Source: Gillisella terrae
GTDB taxonomy: Bacteria > Pseudomonadota > Alphaproteobacteria > Rhizobiales > Rhizobiaceae
Direction of reading: 5' to 3'
Assembly (NCBI RefSeq): GCF_004801395.1
Contig: NZ_SSOA01000001.1
Coordinates: forward strand, 496,001 to 560,000
Length of the DNA: 64,000 nucleotides
The first letter of the stretch is position 1. Each line of letters starts with the position of its first letter. The notes beneath the pieces are model-generated. The model worked only from the letters and a program-made list of their open reading frames with translations. It was not told the DNA's origin and ran no database searches. The position numbers and the translations under genes were made by a program. This document shows positions 35,857 through 44,931 of this stretch, piece by piece.

Positions 35857-38376
35857 ATGTCGATCAAATCTCATGCGCGCGCCGTGGTGATTGGCGGAGG
35901 CGTCGTTGGCGTTTCCACACTCTATCATCTGGCCAAGAAGGGCTGGAGCGATAGCGTTCTGATTGAACGCAAGGAACTGACATCCGGCTCGACATGGCAC
36001 GCCGCCGGTCTGTTGCCATTGTTCAACATGAGCTATTCGGTGGGCCAGATCCACAAATATTCCGTGAAATTCTATCAGGAACTTCAGGAAGAAACCGGCA
36101 TGAATGTCGGCTTCAGCAAAGTGTCCAACATTCGTCTCGCCCGCACCAAGGATCGCTGGGATGAATATATGTATTACGCAGGCATTGCCGAAACCATTGG
36201 CGTCAAGGTCAATATTCTGACCCCTGAACAGGTCAAGGAAATCTGGCCTTTGTGCGAAACAGAAGGCCTGCTGGGCGCAATCCAGCACCCTGATGATGGC
36301 TATATTCAGCCTGCCGATCTGACGCAGGCGCTGGCCAAGGGCGCGCGTGATCGCGGTGCAACCATCTACCGCAACACCACGGTCACGGCGATTGAGCAAC
36401 TACCGGACGGTCTTTGGAAGATCACCACCGACCAGGGTGAAATCACCGCCGAACACGTTATTTCCTGTACCGGCAATTTCGCCCGCAAGACCGGCGAAAT
36501 GGTGGGTATCAACATTCCGGTTATTCCGGTTGAGCATCAATATATCGTCACCGAGCCGCATCCGGCCATTCTGGAGCGTAAGGCGCAAGGCCTGCCGGAA
36601 ATGGGTGTTCTGCGCGAATCGGACAGCGCCTGGTACATGCGCGAAGAAAACGGCGGCCTGTTGCTGGGACCATACGAGCATGGTGCGCCTGTCTGCTACG
36701 TTGATGGTCCATCGGATGAGAGTGAATACGAGCTTTTCCAGGAAGAGCTGGATCGCTTGATGCCGCATATCGAAACCGCCATGGTGCGCGTGCCAGCCTT
36801 TGGCGAAGTGGGCATCAAGAAGGTTTACAATGGTGCGATTGCCTATACGCCGGATGGCAACCCCATCATCGGTCCTGCACCTGGCCTGAAGAATTTCTGG
36901 CTCAATGAAGGTCACTCATTTGGCATCACCGCCGCTGGCGGTGCTGGCTGGCAATTGGCAGAATGGATTGTCGATGGCGAATCCACTCTGGATATGATGG
37001 GTGCAGATCCACGCCGTTTTGGCCCTTACGCCACTGAAGGCTATCTGATTGCCAAGAATGAAGAGGCCTATGCCAACGTCTTCACCATGCACTATCCTGA
37101 TGAAGAGCGTGCAGCAGCCCGTCCCTTGAAGACCACTCCGGTCTATGATCGCCTCAAGAAAATGGGTGCGGTTTTTGGCTCGGTGTATGGCTGGGAGCGC
37201 GCCAACTGGTTTGCGCCGGAAGGCTACGAGGTTCCCAAGGAAGAGCTTGGCGTTGGCGCAGATGTTTTGACCAATCATAATTATGCAGAGCCAACTGAAG
37301 ACGGCCGCATTGTCGAAAAATGGTCTTTCCGTCGCTCGAACTATTTTGAGCATGTTGGCAATGAAGTCAAAAACGTTACGGAAAATGTCGGCGTGCTGGA
37401 TATGTCAGCATTTGCCAAGATGGAAGTGTCGGGACCGGGAGCTCGCGCTTGGCTGGAAAGCATTTTTGCCAACGCTATTCCGAAAAAGCGCGGCCGCATT
37501 GCGCTCTGCCACATGTTGACCAAGCACGGCGGCGTACGGGCTGAATTCACGGTCTATGAATGGGCTCCAAACCGCTTCTATCTGGTATCGGCGGGTGCCT
37601 ATGAAGCGCATGACCACGATTACCTGCGTAAGCTGGCTCCAACCGACGGTTCGGTGAAATTGCAGCACATCACCCAGAAATTGGGCGTTCTGGTTCTAGC
37701 GGGTCCAAAGTCGCGGCAGGTGTTGCAAAAGCTCACCCGCACCAGCCTTGCCAATAAGGATTTCCCATGGCTGTCCGGCAAGGAAATTGCGGTGGGCGTT
37801 GCCTCGGCTCACGCTTTGCGCGTCAACTTTGTTGGTGAACTCGGTTGGGAGCTGCATCACCCGATTGAGATGCAGAACTACATCTTTGACCAGCTGATGG
37901 AAGCCGGTGCAGAGTTTGGCATCAAGCCATTTGGTATTCGCGCCATGCTGTCCATGTCGGTGGAGAAATCCTATCGTCTGATCCCGCGTGAAATGTCGAT
38001 CGAGTATAACGCCTATGAGTCGGCGCTGGACCGCTTTATCAAGCTCGATAAGGAGTTCCTCGGCAAGGAAGGGTTGCTCGCCTATAAGGAAAAAGGCCTG
38101 CAATGGAACTTTGCGACGCTGGTTCTGGAAGGCGTCAAGGATGTTGATGCGCGCGGATCGGAAGCCATCTACAACGAAGCGGGCGAGCTGGTTGGACGTG
38201 CAACCAATGGCACCTATGGCTGGCGCCTTGGCAAGTCTATTGCCCTTGCTATGCTCAAGCCCGGTTATGCTGCAATTGGCACCAAGGTGAAAATCAAAAT
38301 CCTTGGCGATATTTACGATGCAACGGTGGTGGGTGAAAGCCCGTTTGACCCGGACAATACCTTGCTGCGCGCTTAA
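35857..38376 (+). CDS. FAD-dependent demethylating dehydrogenase (dimethylglycine/sarcosine dehydrogenase type)
   Basis: An 839-residue two-part enzyme. The N-terminal half is a DAO-type FAD oxidoreductase (AVVIGGGVVGVSTLYHLAKK binds FAD; SGSTWHAAGLLP contains the likely covalent-flavin His), then an FAO_M linker. The C-terminal half is a GcvT-like tetrahydrofolate-binding domain with a GcvT C-terminal barrel (reading FIKLDKEFLGKEGLLAYKEK). The layout is that of dimethylglycine and sarcosine dehydrogenases, which pass the removed one-carbon unit to folate. AGGGGA precedes the ATG. It stands alone, with no other glycine betaine genes next to it. Exact substrate uncertain. Confidence 0.87.
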   Translation: MSIKSHARAVVIGGGVVGVSTLYHLAKKGWSDSVLIERKELTSGSTWHAAGLLPLFNMSYSVGQIHKYSVKFYQELQEETGMNVGFSKVSNIRLARTKDRWDEYMYYAGIAETIGVKVNILTPEQVKEIWPLCETEGLLGAIQHPDDGYIQPADLTQALAKGARDRGATIYRNTTVTAIEQLPDGLWKITTDQGEITAEHVISCTGNFARKTGEMVGINIPVIPVEHQYIVTEPHPAILERKAQGLPEMGVLRESDSAWYMREENGGLLLGPYEHGAPVCYVDGPSDESEYELFQEELDRLMPHIETAMVRVPAFGEVGIKKVYNGAIAYTPDGNPIIGPAPGLKNFWLNEGHSFGITAAGGAGWQLAEWIVDGESTLDMMGADPRRFGPYATEGYLIAKNEEAYANVFTMHYPDEERAAARPLKTTPVYDRLKKMGAVFGSVYGWERANWFAPEGYEVPKEELGVGADVLTNHNYAEPTEDGRIVEKWSFRRSNYFEHVGNEVKNVTENVGVLDMSAFAKMEVSGPGARAWLESIFANAIPKKRGRIALCHMLTKHGGVRAEFTVYEWAPNRFYLVSAGAYEAHDHDYLRKLAPTDGSVKLQHITQKLGVLVLAGPKSRQVLQKLTRTSLANKDFPWLSGKEIAVGVASAHALRVNFVGELGWELHHPIEMQNYIFDQLMEAGAEFGIKPFGIRAMLSMSVEKSYRLIPREMSIEYNAYESALDRFIKLDKEFLGKEGLLAYKEKGLQWNFATLVLEGVKDVDARGSEAIYNEAGELVGRATNGTYGWRLGKSIALAMLKPGYAAIGTKVKIKILGDIYDATVVGESPFDPDNTLLRA

Positions 38377-38404
38377 CGTGTGGTGTCACTGATCGAAACA
38401 CAGG

Positions 38405-38434
38405 GGGCGGCTGTCAAAGCCGCCCTTCATTTTT
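38405..38434 (+). terminator. Terminator after the FAD-GcvT gene
   Basis: GGGCGGC (38405-38411) pairs with GCCGCCC (38419-38425) around a seven-base loop and is followed by TTCATTTTTT. Confidence 0.82.
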
Positions 38435-38532
38435 TGTTTAGAACTTCAACAACAAGCTCCGGTTTATATTAATATTTCAGCAATCGGTGACGTCTATAAT
38501 CGCGCAAAATCACTTCTTTTCAAAGGCGCGTC

Positions 38533-39366
38533 ATGACCTATCTTGGTGTATCTGGAATGCAATATTCTGGCGAAAAGTTTCCGGATGCACGTATTATCGT
38601 CGCGGAAGATTCGAACGTATTCACGTCGATGATCAGGCAGCGCCTTAAAGAAATATTCGATATTGATGTCGAGATTTGCCGCACCTATGAAGATTTGATG
38701 GCTGCGAACGAACTATCCGATGAAGATGTTACGCTCGCCATTTCAAATATAAATTTGCCGGGTGCTGAAAATGGTGAGGCGCTCGAGTATCTGACCGATT
38801 TGAGTATTCCAACAATTGTTTTCACCAGTACATTTCATGAAAAGACCCGTGAAAAACTATTGGCAAAAGACATTGTCGACTATGTCTTGAAGGACAATAT
38901 ATTCGCTGTCGAAATGCTGGTTGAGTCTGTTTGCCGCTTTTTGACCAATCATGATCATCACGTGCTGATTGTAGATGATAGTCCAACGGCGCGGGCGCTT
39001 CTGTCCAGCCGTTTGAAGCGCTACAATTTCCGCGTTAGCATGGCGGATAGTGGCGCAAAGGCTCTGGAGATTCTCAAGGCCAATTCCGATATCGGTCTTG
39101 TGGTAACCGATTATAACATGCCGGATATTGATGGTTTTGAGCTCACACGTCGCATTCGCGCTGTTCGTGGTTCGCACGAGCTTCGCATCATTGGCGTCTC
39201 TTCATCGTCTGACCGGCTGTTGTCGGCACGCTTCCTCAAAATTGGCGGCAATGACTTTATGCTGCGGCCATTTATTGATGAGGAATTTTACTGCCGCGTG
39301 AATCAGAATCTGGATACGCTGGTGCAAATTCGCGCCGGTCGCAAGCGGGCGCAAGTGGCCGCTTAA
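38533..39366 (+). CDS. Response regulator with two receiver domains, first one degenerate
   Basis: A 277-residue protein made only of two receivers, with no output domain. The first (about 20-135) has the acid pair in VAEDSN, but the phosphoacceptor position reads AISNINLPG, with Asn in place of Asp. The second (about 141-265) is complete: LIVDDSPTARALL, VVTDYNMPDIDGFEL with the Asp, and the switch residues IGVSSSSD. The product resembles the receiver half of the protein encoded 390 bases downstream. The first domain probably works as a pseudo-receiver for dimerisation or partner binding. No histidine kinase is nearby. Confidence 0.87.
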   Translation: MTYLGVSGMQYSGEKFPDARIIVAEDSNVFTSMIRQRLKEIFDIDVEICRTYEDLMAANELSDEDVTLAISNINLPGAENGEALEYLTDLSIPTIVFTSTFHEKTREKLLAKDIVDYVLKDNIFAVEMLVESVCRFLTNHDHHVLIVDDSPTARALLSSRLKRYNFRVSMADSGAKALEILKANSDIGLVVTDYNMPDIDGFELTRRIRAVRGSHELRIIGVSSSSDRLLSARFLKIGGNDFMLRPFIDEEFYCRVNQNLDTLVQIRAGRKRAQVAA

Positions 39367-39394
39367 TCAGACCTGCCTGCTGCGAAGCGATATT

Positions 39395-39450
39395 GACTGC
39401 ATAATTCCTTAGATCGGAGTGGATTTAAGGTGAAAATTATGCAGCAGATT
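39395..39450 (+). repeat. Intergenic repeat, TGCATAATTCCTTA family, copy B1
   Basis: GACTGCATAATTCCTTAGAT folds back with GGATTTAAGG and ATTATGCAGCAG. It is the hairpin half of the family, directly followed by a second copy. Confidence 0.72.
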
Positions 39451-39555
39451 TACTGCATAATTCCTTAAATCTGAATGGATTTGAGGAGAAAATTATGCTG
39501 CAAATTAAAAGTGTTACAGCGTCCTTTGTGCGCCATACACGGCGCACGGCGCTGG
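39451..39555 (+). repeat. Intergenic repeat, TGCATAATTCCTTA family, copy B2
   Basis: A tandem copy of 39395-39450 that also carries the right half (agtgttacagcg, gtgcgccatac, ggcgctgg). The rest of 39556-39752 holds no gene I can support. Confidence 0.72.
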
Positions 39556-39752
39556 AAATGCGGGTGTCCTCGGTTTTGGATTGTCCACCGCTATGACGGA
39601 GCTTGTCTAGCACATCTCTGATTCCTGTCATGGGAGTCAGATCTTTCGCTTATGCCGAAATTTCTTTTCAGGTGTTAATAATTTAACAAGGCCGAATTTG
39701 GCAAAAGGCAAGGCTGGATAAAACTCAGCTCCGATGTGGTGTAACTGAAAGT

Positions 39753-41105
39753 ATGAACGAGAAGATTATGTCAGCAAGTGCGGGAGCGCCCGTTGAAGAC
39801 GCACGTGGGTCTGCTGAGGGCAGGGCGCGCCAACCCTCTGTTCTTCTGATCGAAGATTCCCGTTCCATATCATTTGTGCTGAAGGAGCGGTTGGAGAAGA
39901 GCACCGGAGGGCGGATTACGTCTTGCTTTACCGCCGATGAATGCCGCACTGTGCTGGAAAACGCCTCCGACGAATTTGACGCCGCGATTGTCGATCTCAA
40001 TCTGCCGGGTGCGGCGAATGGGGAGTTGCTGGATCTTGTGGTGGCAGCCGGCATTCCGGCTGTGGTGTTCACTGCAACGTTTGATGCCGCTGTGCGCGAT
40101 ACCATTCTGGCCAAGGGTGGGGCCGATTATATCATCAAAGATCACGATAGCGCGCTGGATATGGTGCAAGCTGCCGTTGAGCGCCTGATTGGCAATCGAT
40201 ATTTCAAGTTGTTGGTTGTCGAAGATGGGTCTTCGGCGCGCCATAGTCTGGTCAGCGTACTCAAGCGCCAAAGATTTCAGGTGGTGGAAGCCAAAACCGG
40301 CAAAGAGGCGCTTGAGCTTCTGGAACGGCAAACGGATATCTCTCTGGTGCTGACTGACCATTATATGCCCGACATGGACGGGTATGAGCTGACACGGCGT
40401 ATCCGGCGTACCTTTAAGAGCGAAGATGTTTGCGTGATTGGCATTTCATCGTCAGCAGATCGGTTGCTTTCCGCCCGTTTTCTCAAGGCCGGTGCCAGCG
40501 ATTTTGTCTATCGCCCCTATGTGGTGGAAGAGCTTCAATGCCGAATTGATCTTCATATTCAGGCGCTTGCAAAAGTACGTCAATTGCGGATGGCAGCCTT
40601 TCATGATTACCTGACGGGGATTCCTAACCGCCGCTATTTTTATGATGAAGGTCCAAATCTGGTTGAAAAGTGTTTGCTAAAGGGGCAGGACTGCTCTGTC
40701 GCCATGGTTGATATTGACCATTTCAAGCGGATTAATGACACCTATGGCCACAATGCCGGTGATGAGGTTCTCAAACACGTTGCCAAGCGAATGATGGCCA
40801 GAATGGACCAACAGTCTGGCCTGATCGGGCGCGTGGGTGGTGAGGAATTTGGTATTTTATTGCCCGGCATGGACGATGAGAAGGCTTTGGAGTTTTGCGA
40901 AGCACTGCGGCAGGACGTGTCAAACGATGCGTTGGTTTTAGGTGGCCAGGAAATTTCCATCACCATCTCCATCGGTCTGGTGGATGTGGGTGGTCGCGAG
41001 TATTTCCACAATTACATGAATGCAGCAGATCAATGCCTGTATATGGCCAAATACGCTGGTCGCAACCGTGTTTACTCTGAAAAGCACATCGGTTCAGGCT
41101 TGTAG
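39753..41105 (+). CDS. Diguanylate cyclase with two receiver domains (PleD-like)
   Basis: A 450-residue REC-REC-GGDEF protein that makes cyclic di-GMP. Both receivers keep Asp (AAIVDLNLPG; LVLTDHYMPDMDGYELT). The cyclase domain has DHFKRINDTYGHNAGDEVL and the active-site loop GGEEF (RVGGEEFGILLPG). The inhibitory I-site RxxD, five residues before the loop, reads QQSG, so classical product inhibition should be lost. The chain order matches PleD. Upstream lies a shorter double-receiver paralogue without an output domain. A repeat pair fills the intergenic space. Confidence 0.92.
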   Translation: MNEKIMSASAGAPVEDARGSAEGRARQPSVLLIEDSRSISFVLKERLEKSTGGRITSCFTADECRTVLENASDEFDAAIVDLNLPGAANGELLDLVVAAGIPAVVFTATFDAAVRDTILAKGGADYIIKDHDSALDMVQAAVERLIGNRYFKLLVVEDGSSARHSLVSVLKRQRFQVVEAKTGKEALELLERQTDISLVLTDHYMPDMDGYELTRRIRRTFKSEDVCVIGISSSADRLLSARFLKAGASDFVYRPYVVEELQCRIDLHIQALAKVRQLRMAAFHDYLTGIPNRRYFYDEGPNLVEKCLLKGQDCSVAMVDIDHFKRINDTYGHNAGDEVLKHVAKRMMARMDQQSGLIGRVGGEEFGILLPGMDDEKALEFCEALRQDVSNDALVLGGQEISITISIGLVDVGGREYFHNYMNAADQCLYMAKYAGRNRVYSEKHIGSGL

Positions 41106-41200
41106 CAGGGGTATAGAGGCCAAGGAAATCCACAACAGGCGGTGGTCGCATGCGTTTGTCATGCTATAAGAGCCTCCTGTTTGTCAGGATTCGGTAAAGA

Positions 41201-42127
41201 ATGACCCCAATTATTTCCATCCGCGACCTTACCAAAACCTATGCCAATGGCTTTTCTGCTCTCAAAGGCGTCTCTCTGGATATTGAAGAGGGAGAGATTT
41301 TGGCATTGCTGGGGCCAAATGGCGCTGGCAAGACCACGATGATCTCCATCATCTGCGGCATTGTGAACCCAACATCCGGTGTGGTGACCGTGGGCGGCCA
41401 TGACGTAGTGAAGGATTTTCGCCAGACCCGCTCGATGATCGGTCTGGTGCCGCAGGAATTGACGACGGATCAGTTTGAGAGCGTTTTGAACACCGTCAGC
41501 TTTTCGCGGGGCATCCATGGCTGCAAAGCCAATCCGGCCCATATCGAAAAGGTGTTGAAGTCACTTTCCTTGTGGGACAAGCGCAACAGCGCCCTTCGTG
41601 AACTGTCTGGCGGCATGAAGCGGCGTGTGCTGATTGCCAAAGCCCTCTCCCATGAGCCCAAAGTGCTGTTTCTGGATGAGCCAACAGCCGGCGTGGATGT
41701 GGCGCTGCGACGTGATATGTGGAGCCTGGTTTCCGATCTGCGCCGCGAAGGTGTGACGATCATTCTCACCACCCATTACATCGAGGAAGCCGAGGAAATT
41801 GCGGACCGCGTTGGCATTGTCAACAAGGGAGAACTGCTTTTGGTCGAGGATAAAGCCAAGCTGATGGGTAAGCTTGGTCGCAAGCAGATGGTTCTCGATC
41901 TAGTGGAGCCGCTGAAGAGCATTCCGGGGCGGCTGGATGAATGGGATTTGAAGCTTACCTCTGACGGTATGCAGATTGTGTATGATTATCAACCTGATGC
42001 CACGCCCGGTTCGCTTATGGCATTGTTGGCGGCATTGGAACTCTCCAGCATTGCCGTGTCCGACATGGCCAGCCGCCAGACCTCACTTGAGGATATTTTT
42101 GTATCGATGACGGGAGAGAAGGCATGA
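41201..42127 (+). CDS. ABC transporter ATP-binding protein (ABC-2 type)
   Basis: A 308-residue ATPase. Walker A is LGPNGAGKTT, the signature is LSGGMKRR, Walker B is VLFLDEPTAGVD, and the H-loop is LTTHYIEEAEEIADR. The C-terminal extension (ISIRDLT... at the start and SLEDIFVSMTGEKA at the end) is that of YadG-like exporters. Its stop overlaps the start of the permease gene by four bases (ATGA). Probably exports a lipid-linked or hydrophobic substrate; unknown. Confidence 0.94.
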   Translation: MTPIISIRDLTKTYANGFSALKGVSLDIEEGEILALLGPNGAGKTTMISIICGIVNPTSGVVTVGGHDVVKDFRQTRSMIGLVPQELTTDQFESVLNTVSFSRGIHGCKANPAHIEKVLKSLSLWDKRNSALRELSGGMKRRVLIAKALSHEPKVLFLDEPTAGVDVALRRDMWSLVSDLRREGVTIILTTHYIEEAEEIADRVGIVNKGELLLVEDKAKLMGKLGRKQMVLDLVEPLKSIPGRLDEWDLKLTSDGMQIVYDYQPDATPGSLMALLAALELSSIAVSDMASRQTSLEDIFVSMTGEKA

Positions 42128-42885
42128 ACACGTTCGCCATTCTGGCCATTTACCGCTACGAGATGAACCGGCTTGGTCGCACACTTATGCAAAGCGTTAT
42201 TTCGCCCGTGGTGTCCACTTCGCTCTATTTCATTGTGTTTGGGGCCGCCATTGGCGCGCGGATGGATACGGGCACCGGCATTCCGTATGGTGGATTTATC
42301 ACGCCGGGACTGATCATGCTGGCGTTGATTACGCAATGCATTCAATCTGGTCAGACAGCGATCTATTTTCCCAAATTCACCGGCACGATCTATGAAATTC
42401 TCTCGGCTCCTGTTGCTTTGACCGAGATCCTGATTGGTTATGTGGGGGCAGCAGCCACCAAGGGCATGATTGTCGGGTTGATCATTTTGGCAACCTCGGC
42501 ATTTTTCGTTGATGTGCGGGTGGATCATCCGGTGATGATGGTCTTTTTCATGATGCTTACGGCGGTGACTTTTTCTCTCGCCGGATTTCTGATTGGCATC
42601 TGGGCCAAGAACTTTGAGCAACTGAGCCTCGTGCCCATGCTGGTGGTGCCACCTTTGACCTTTTTGGGCGGCACATTCTATTCCATCAAAGCCCTGCCGC
42701 CGTTCTGGCAGCTCGTGAGCCATTTCAACCCGGTATTTTATCTGGTGAGCGGCTTTCGCTGGAGCTTTTTCTCGCAAGCCGATGTCAATCCCATGATCAG
42801 TCTGGCCATGGTGGCTCTGTTCCTGGGGCTCTGTCTGTTGATTGCGGCATGGATTTTCCGCACGGGTTACAAGCTCAAGTCTTAA
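42124..42885 (+). CDS. ABC-2 type permease
   Basis: A 253-residue integral membrane protein with six predicted segments, pairing with the ATPase encoded just upstream. It shows the ABC-2 features YGGFITPGLIMLALITQC and PLTFLGGTFYSIKALPPFWQ (in two parts: PLTFLGGTFYS and ALPPFWQ) and FNPVFYLVSGFRWSF. It resembles YadH. The TAA overlaps the stop of the convergent protease gene within TTAA. Confidence 0.92.
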   Translation: MNTFAILAIYRYEMNRLGRTLMQSVISPVVSTSLYFIVFGAAIGARMDTGTGIPYGGFITPGLIMLALITQCIQSGQTAIYFPKFTGTIYEILSAPVALTEILIGYVGAAATKGMIVGLIILATSAFFVDVRVDHPVMMVFFMMLTAVTFSLAGFLIGIWAKNFEQLSLVPMLVVPPLTFLGGTFYSIKALPPFWQLVSHFNPVFYLVSGFRWSFFSQADVNPMISLAMVALFLGLCLLIAAWIFRTGYKLKS

Positions 42886-43589
42886 TCCGTAAGCCGTAAC
42901 TCGTCGCCGCGCATTTGCACGCTATCGAGTGTGGACAAAAAGCTCATGCCGAGCAGGCCGCTTTGCAGTCGTCCCGGTTGGGTCACAAGGGCGCGTACAT
43001 CCTTGCGCACAATTGGTCCAATAGACACTTCATCCAGACGCACAGGTGCCGCCAATGCATCCCCATTTGCGGTGCTGACGGTGACACCATAATTGAGCTT
43101 TTCGACATCAATGCCAAGCTTTGCGGCATCTTCGGCGCGCAGCACCACGCTGCTTGCGCCCGTATCCACCATCATCGGCACGGTAACGCCATTGATAGAG
43201 ACTTTGGTGGAGAAATGGCCATTGTTGCCGCGCTGAAGAATTATCTGGTTCTGGCCGCCCCCGGTGGTGGTGACAACAGCATGACCGGGCACCAGTCCCG
43301 CGAAAACACGATCGGCCACGCCCATCGCATCATTGCGGTAGAGGTAGCCAATGACCAACACCAGCGCAATCATCAGCCACCACGCGGCAAAGCGCAGGTT
43401 TTGCCCAAGATTGGTACGGCTTGCAACAATGCCCGCCGAGAGAAGCAGCGCAAACGGCACAAGCATCACCATGCGGGCAAAGCTGTCATTATCAATACCA
43501 AAGCTTTGGCCACTATCGCGGTTGATGAAAAGCACAACGAGGCCTGCAATGATGAGGCCAATGACCACGCCAAACATGCTGAATTTCAT
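42882..43589 (-). CDS. Membrane-anchored retropepsin-like aspartic protease (TIGR02281 type)
   Basis: A 235-residue protein with three hydrophobic segments in the first 90 residues, then a C-terminal retropepsin-like domain. The catalytic motif is MMVDTGASSVVL, with a partner Gly-rich flap region (LLGMSFLSTLD). Bacterial proteins of this kind are single-chain aspartic proteases of clan AA related to RC1339/SpoIIGA. The upstream DUF1289 gene overlaps by four bases, so the two are coupled. Its substrate is unknown. Confidence 0.85.
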   Translation of the reverse strand: MKFSMFGVVIGLIIAGLVVLFINRDSGQSFGIDNDSFARMVMLVPFALLLSAGIVASRTNLGQNLRFAAWWLMIALVLVIGYLYRNDAMGVADRVFAGLVPGHAVVTTTGGGQNQIILQRGNNGHFSTKVSINGVTVPMMVDTGASSVVLRAEDAAKLGIDVEKLNYGVTVSTANGDALAAPVRLDEVSIGPIVRKDVRALVTQPGRLQSGLLGMSFLSTLDSVQMRGDELRLTD

Positions 43590-43792
43590 GATCGTGTCCT
43601 TTCAAATGCCGATGGAGCTTGTGCGGCTTGAAGCGTTGCCATGATGGCCCGGCGCGTTGCCGGAGCATAGCTTGACCACGCGGCAATCTGGGCAAGGCTT
43701 CGACCGCAGCCAAGGCAAAGCGCTGTTTGCGGCTCAATGGTGCAAATGCCTGTGCAGGGGGATTCGATCGGAGGTGCTGGCTTGTTTTTCAT
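43586..43792 (-). CDS. DUF1289 small Cys-rich protein
   Basis: A 68-residue protein with the DUF1289 pattern ESPCTGICTIEPQTALCLGC then GRSLAQIAAW. Four cysteines (CxxxC and CxxC) suggest metal or iron-sulphur binding. Its stop overlaps the ATG of the aspartic protease by four bases. Function is unknown, though this gene pair is familiar in alphaproteobacteria from memory. Confidence 0.9.
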   Translation of the reverse strand: MKNKPAPPIESPCTGICTIEPQTALCLGCGRSLAQIAAWSSYAPATRRAIMATLQAAQAPSAFERTRS

Positions 43793-43802
43793 TAAAATCC
43801 TG

Positions 43803-43902
43803 GAGTTTGTCAGAGAAAAGTGGAAGCCTGTTTTCCTGATCAGACAAACGAAAACAAAGAATTTTAGGAACTGTCAGGTTCAATCTGAACCTGACAGTTC
43901 CT
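43803..43902 (+). repeat. Two-hairpin palindromic repeat (GTTTGTCAG...CCTGACAG), copy 1
   Basis: GTTTGTC/GACAAAC and GAAAA/TTTTC arms form the first hairpin and AGGAACTGTCAGGTTCA with its complement the second. A related element at 50682-50783 shares gagtttgtcag, aaaagtgga, ccggttttcc-like, and agacaaacgaaaacaa. It ends on the stop codon of cobS (cta at 43901) and may act as its terminator. Confidence 0.78.
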
Positions 43903-44686
43903 AAAGTGAAACAGAGAGAGCGGCCAGCGCGATCATTTCAACAATCTGCTGGGTTGCGCCAATGGTGTCGCCTGTCTGCCCGCCCAATTTCTTGTGCACG
44001 TAGATTTGAAAACCATAGGCCGCTGCGCCACTGATGAGCAAGCTGACGATCAGCGGATGAAAGCCCGCAAAGGGAACAATGGTCACCGCGGCAATGCCAA
44101 TCCCCAAAAAGAGCGCGGTATAAAGCGCTTGATCATTGGGCGCACCAAGCGATGCTGCCACGCCATCAGCTTTTGCGGCGGGCAGGGCATGCCAATGCCA
44201 CACCATCATCGCACGGCTCAGCGCGGCAATCCCGATCAGGCACAGTGCGACATTCATTGGCTCCACCGTATTGACCATAGATGCGATGGCTGAAACCTTG
44301 ATGCCAATCGACAGGACCAGCGCCAGCACACCATAGGAGCCTACCCGGCTATCCTTCATGATCAACAGCGCTTTTTCCCGATCTTTTCCGCCGCCAAGTC
44401 CGTCGGCACAATCAGCCAAACCATCTTCATGCAGGGCACCAGAGAGCAATATTTGCAGCGCCACAGCCGCAAATGCGCTGAGCATGGCACTTGCACCAAA
44501 GCCCAGCAGAAGGGCCAGAAACAATCCTGCTGGGGCTGCAATCACGGCACCTGCCAAAGGAAAGGCACGCGGTGTGCGGCTCATTTCGCCAGAATGCCCC
44601 TCGAAAAAACGAGAGGACACGGGAAAGCGGCTCAGAAAGCCGAGAGATCGTGCCAAATCTGTGATGAGCGCGCTTAACTCTTTCAC
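43901..44686 (-). CDS. cobS: Adenosylcobinamide-GDP ribazoletransferase CobS
   Basis: A 261-residue integral membrane protein that joins adenosylcobinamide-GDP with alpha-ribazole (phosphate) to give cobalamin. Family marks are the acidic segment HEDGLADCADGLGGGKDREK (metal-binding Asp/Glu), MKDSRVGSYGVLAL, and the C-terminal GGQTGDTIGATQQIVE, cited as GGQTGDTIGATQQ. The start is a GTG (44684-44686). It is divergent from cobT, the enzyme that makes the ribazole phosphate it uses, 245 bases away. No B12 riboswitch box was recognised upstream. Confidence 0.94.
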   Translation of the reverse strand: MKELSALITDLARSLGFLSRFPVSSRFFEGHSGEMSRTPRAFPLAGAVIAAPAGLFLALLLGFGASAMLSAFAAVALQILLSGALHEDGLADCADGLGGGKDREKALLIMKDSRVGSYGVLALVLSIGIKVSAIASMVNTVEPMNVALCLIGIAALSRAMMVWHWHALPAAKADGVAASLGAPNDQALYTALFLGIGIAAVTIVPFAGFHPLIVSLLISGAAAYGFQIYVHKKLGGQTGDTIGATQQIVEMIALAALSVSL

Positions 44687-44714
44687 CTATCATTCCTTTG
44701 TTTCTATCATGATC

Positions 44715-44763
44715 GAGCATCGGACCGAAACATGGACTCCGGTTTTCGGCAAAATCTGATGCT
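44715..44763. repeat. Palindromic repeat between cobS and cobT
   Basis: AGCATCGG-aCCGAAA ... TTTTCGG ... GATGCT forms nested arms around actccgg. It belongs to the same general GCATCGG/CCGGTTTTC group as the elements upstream of pdxJ and resembles the most common rhizobial intergenic palindrome. Confidence 0.72.
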
Positions 44764-44931
44764 GTAGATAGGGTGTTTTGCGGTGTTTTCCAATTCCCCT
44801 GAAAGCCCATTTGCTGGTCCATTGTGACGTGATGCCCCAAGCATTGCTTTTTCAGTTGTTGGAATGCGGCGCACTGTTTAAGAAGGGGCACCAAAGCGTG
44901 ATTTGTGCAAAAATACAAGAAAGCCTGCCTG

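Noticed and set aside
44687..44931. Cobalamin riboswitch between cobS and cobT
   Set aside because: No B12-box-like conserved core could be recognised; the region contains a palindromic repeat instead.
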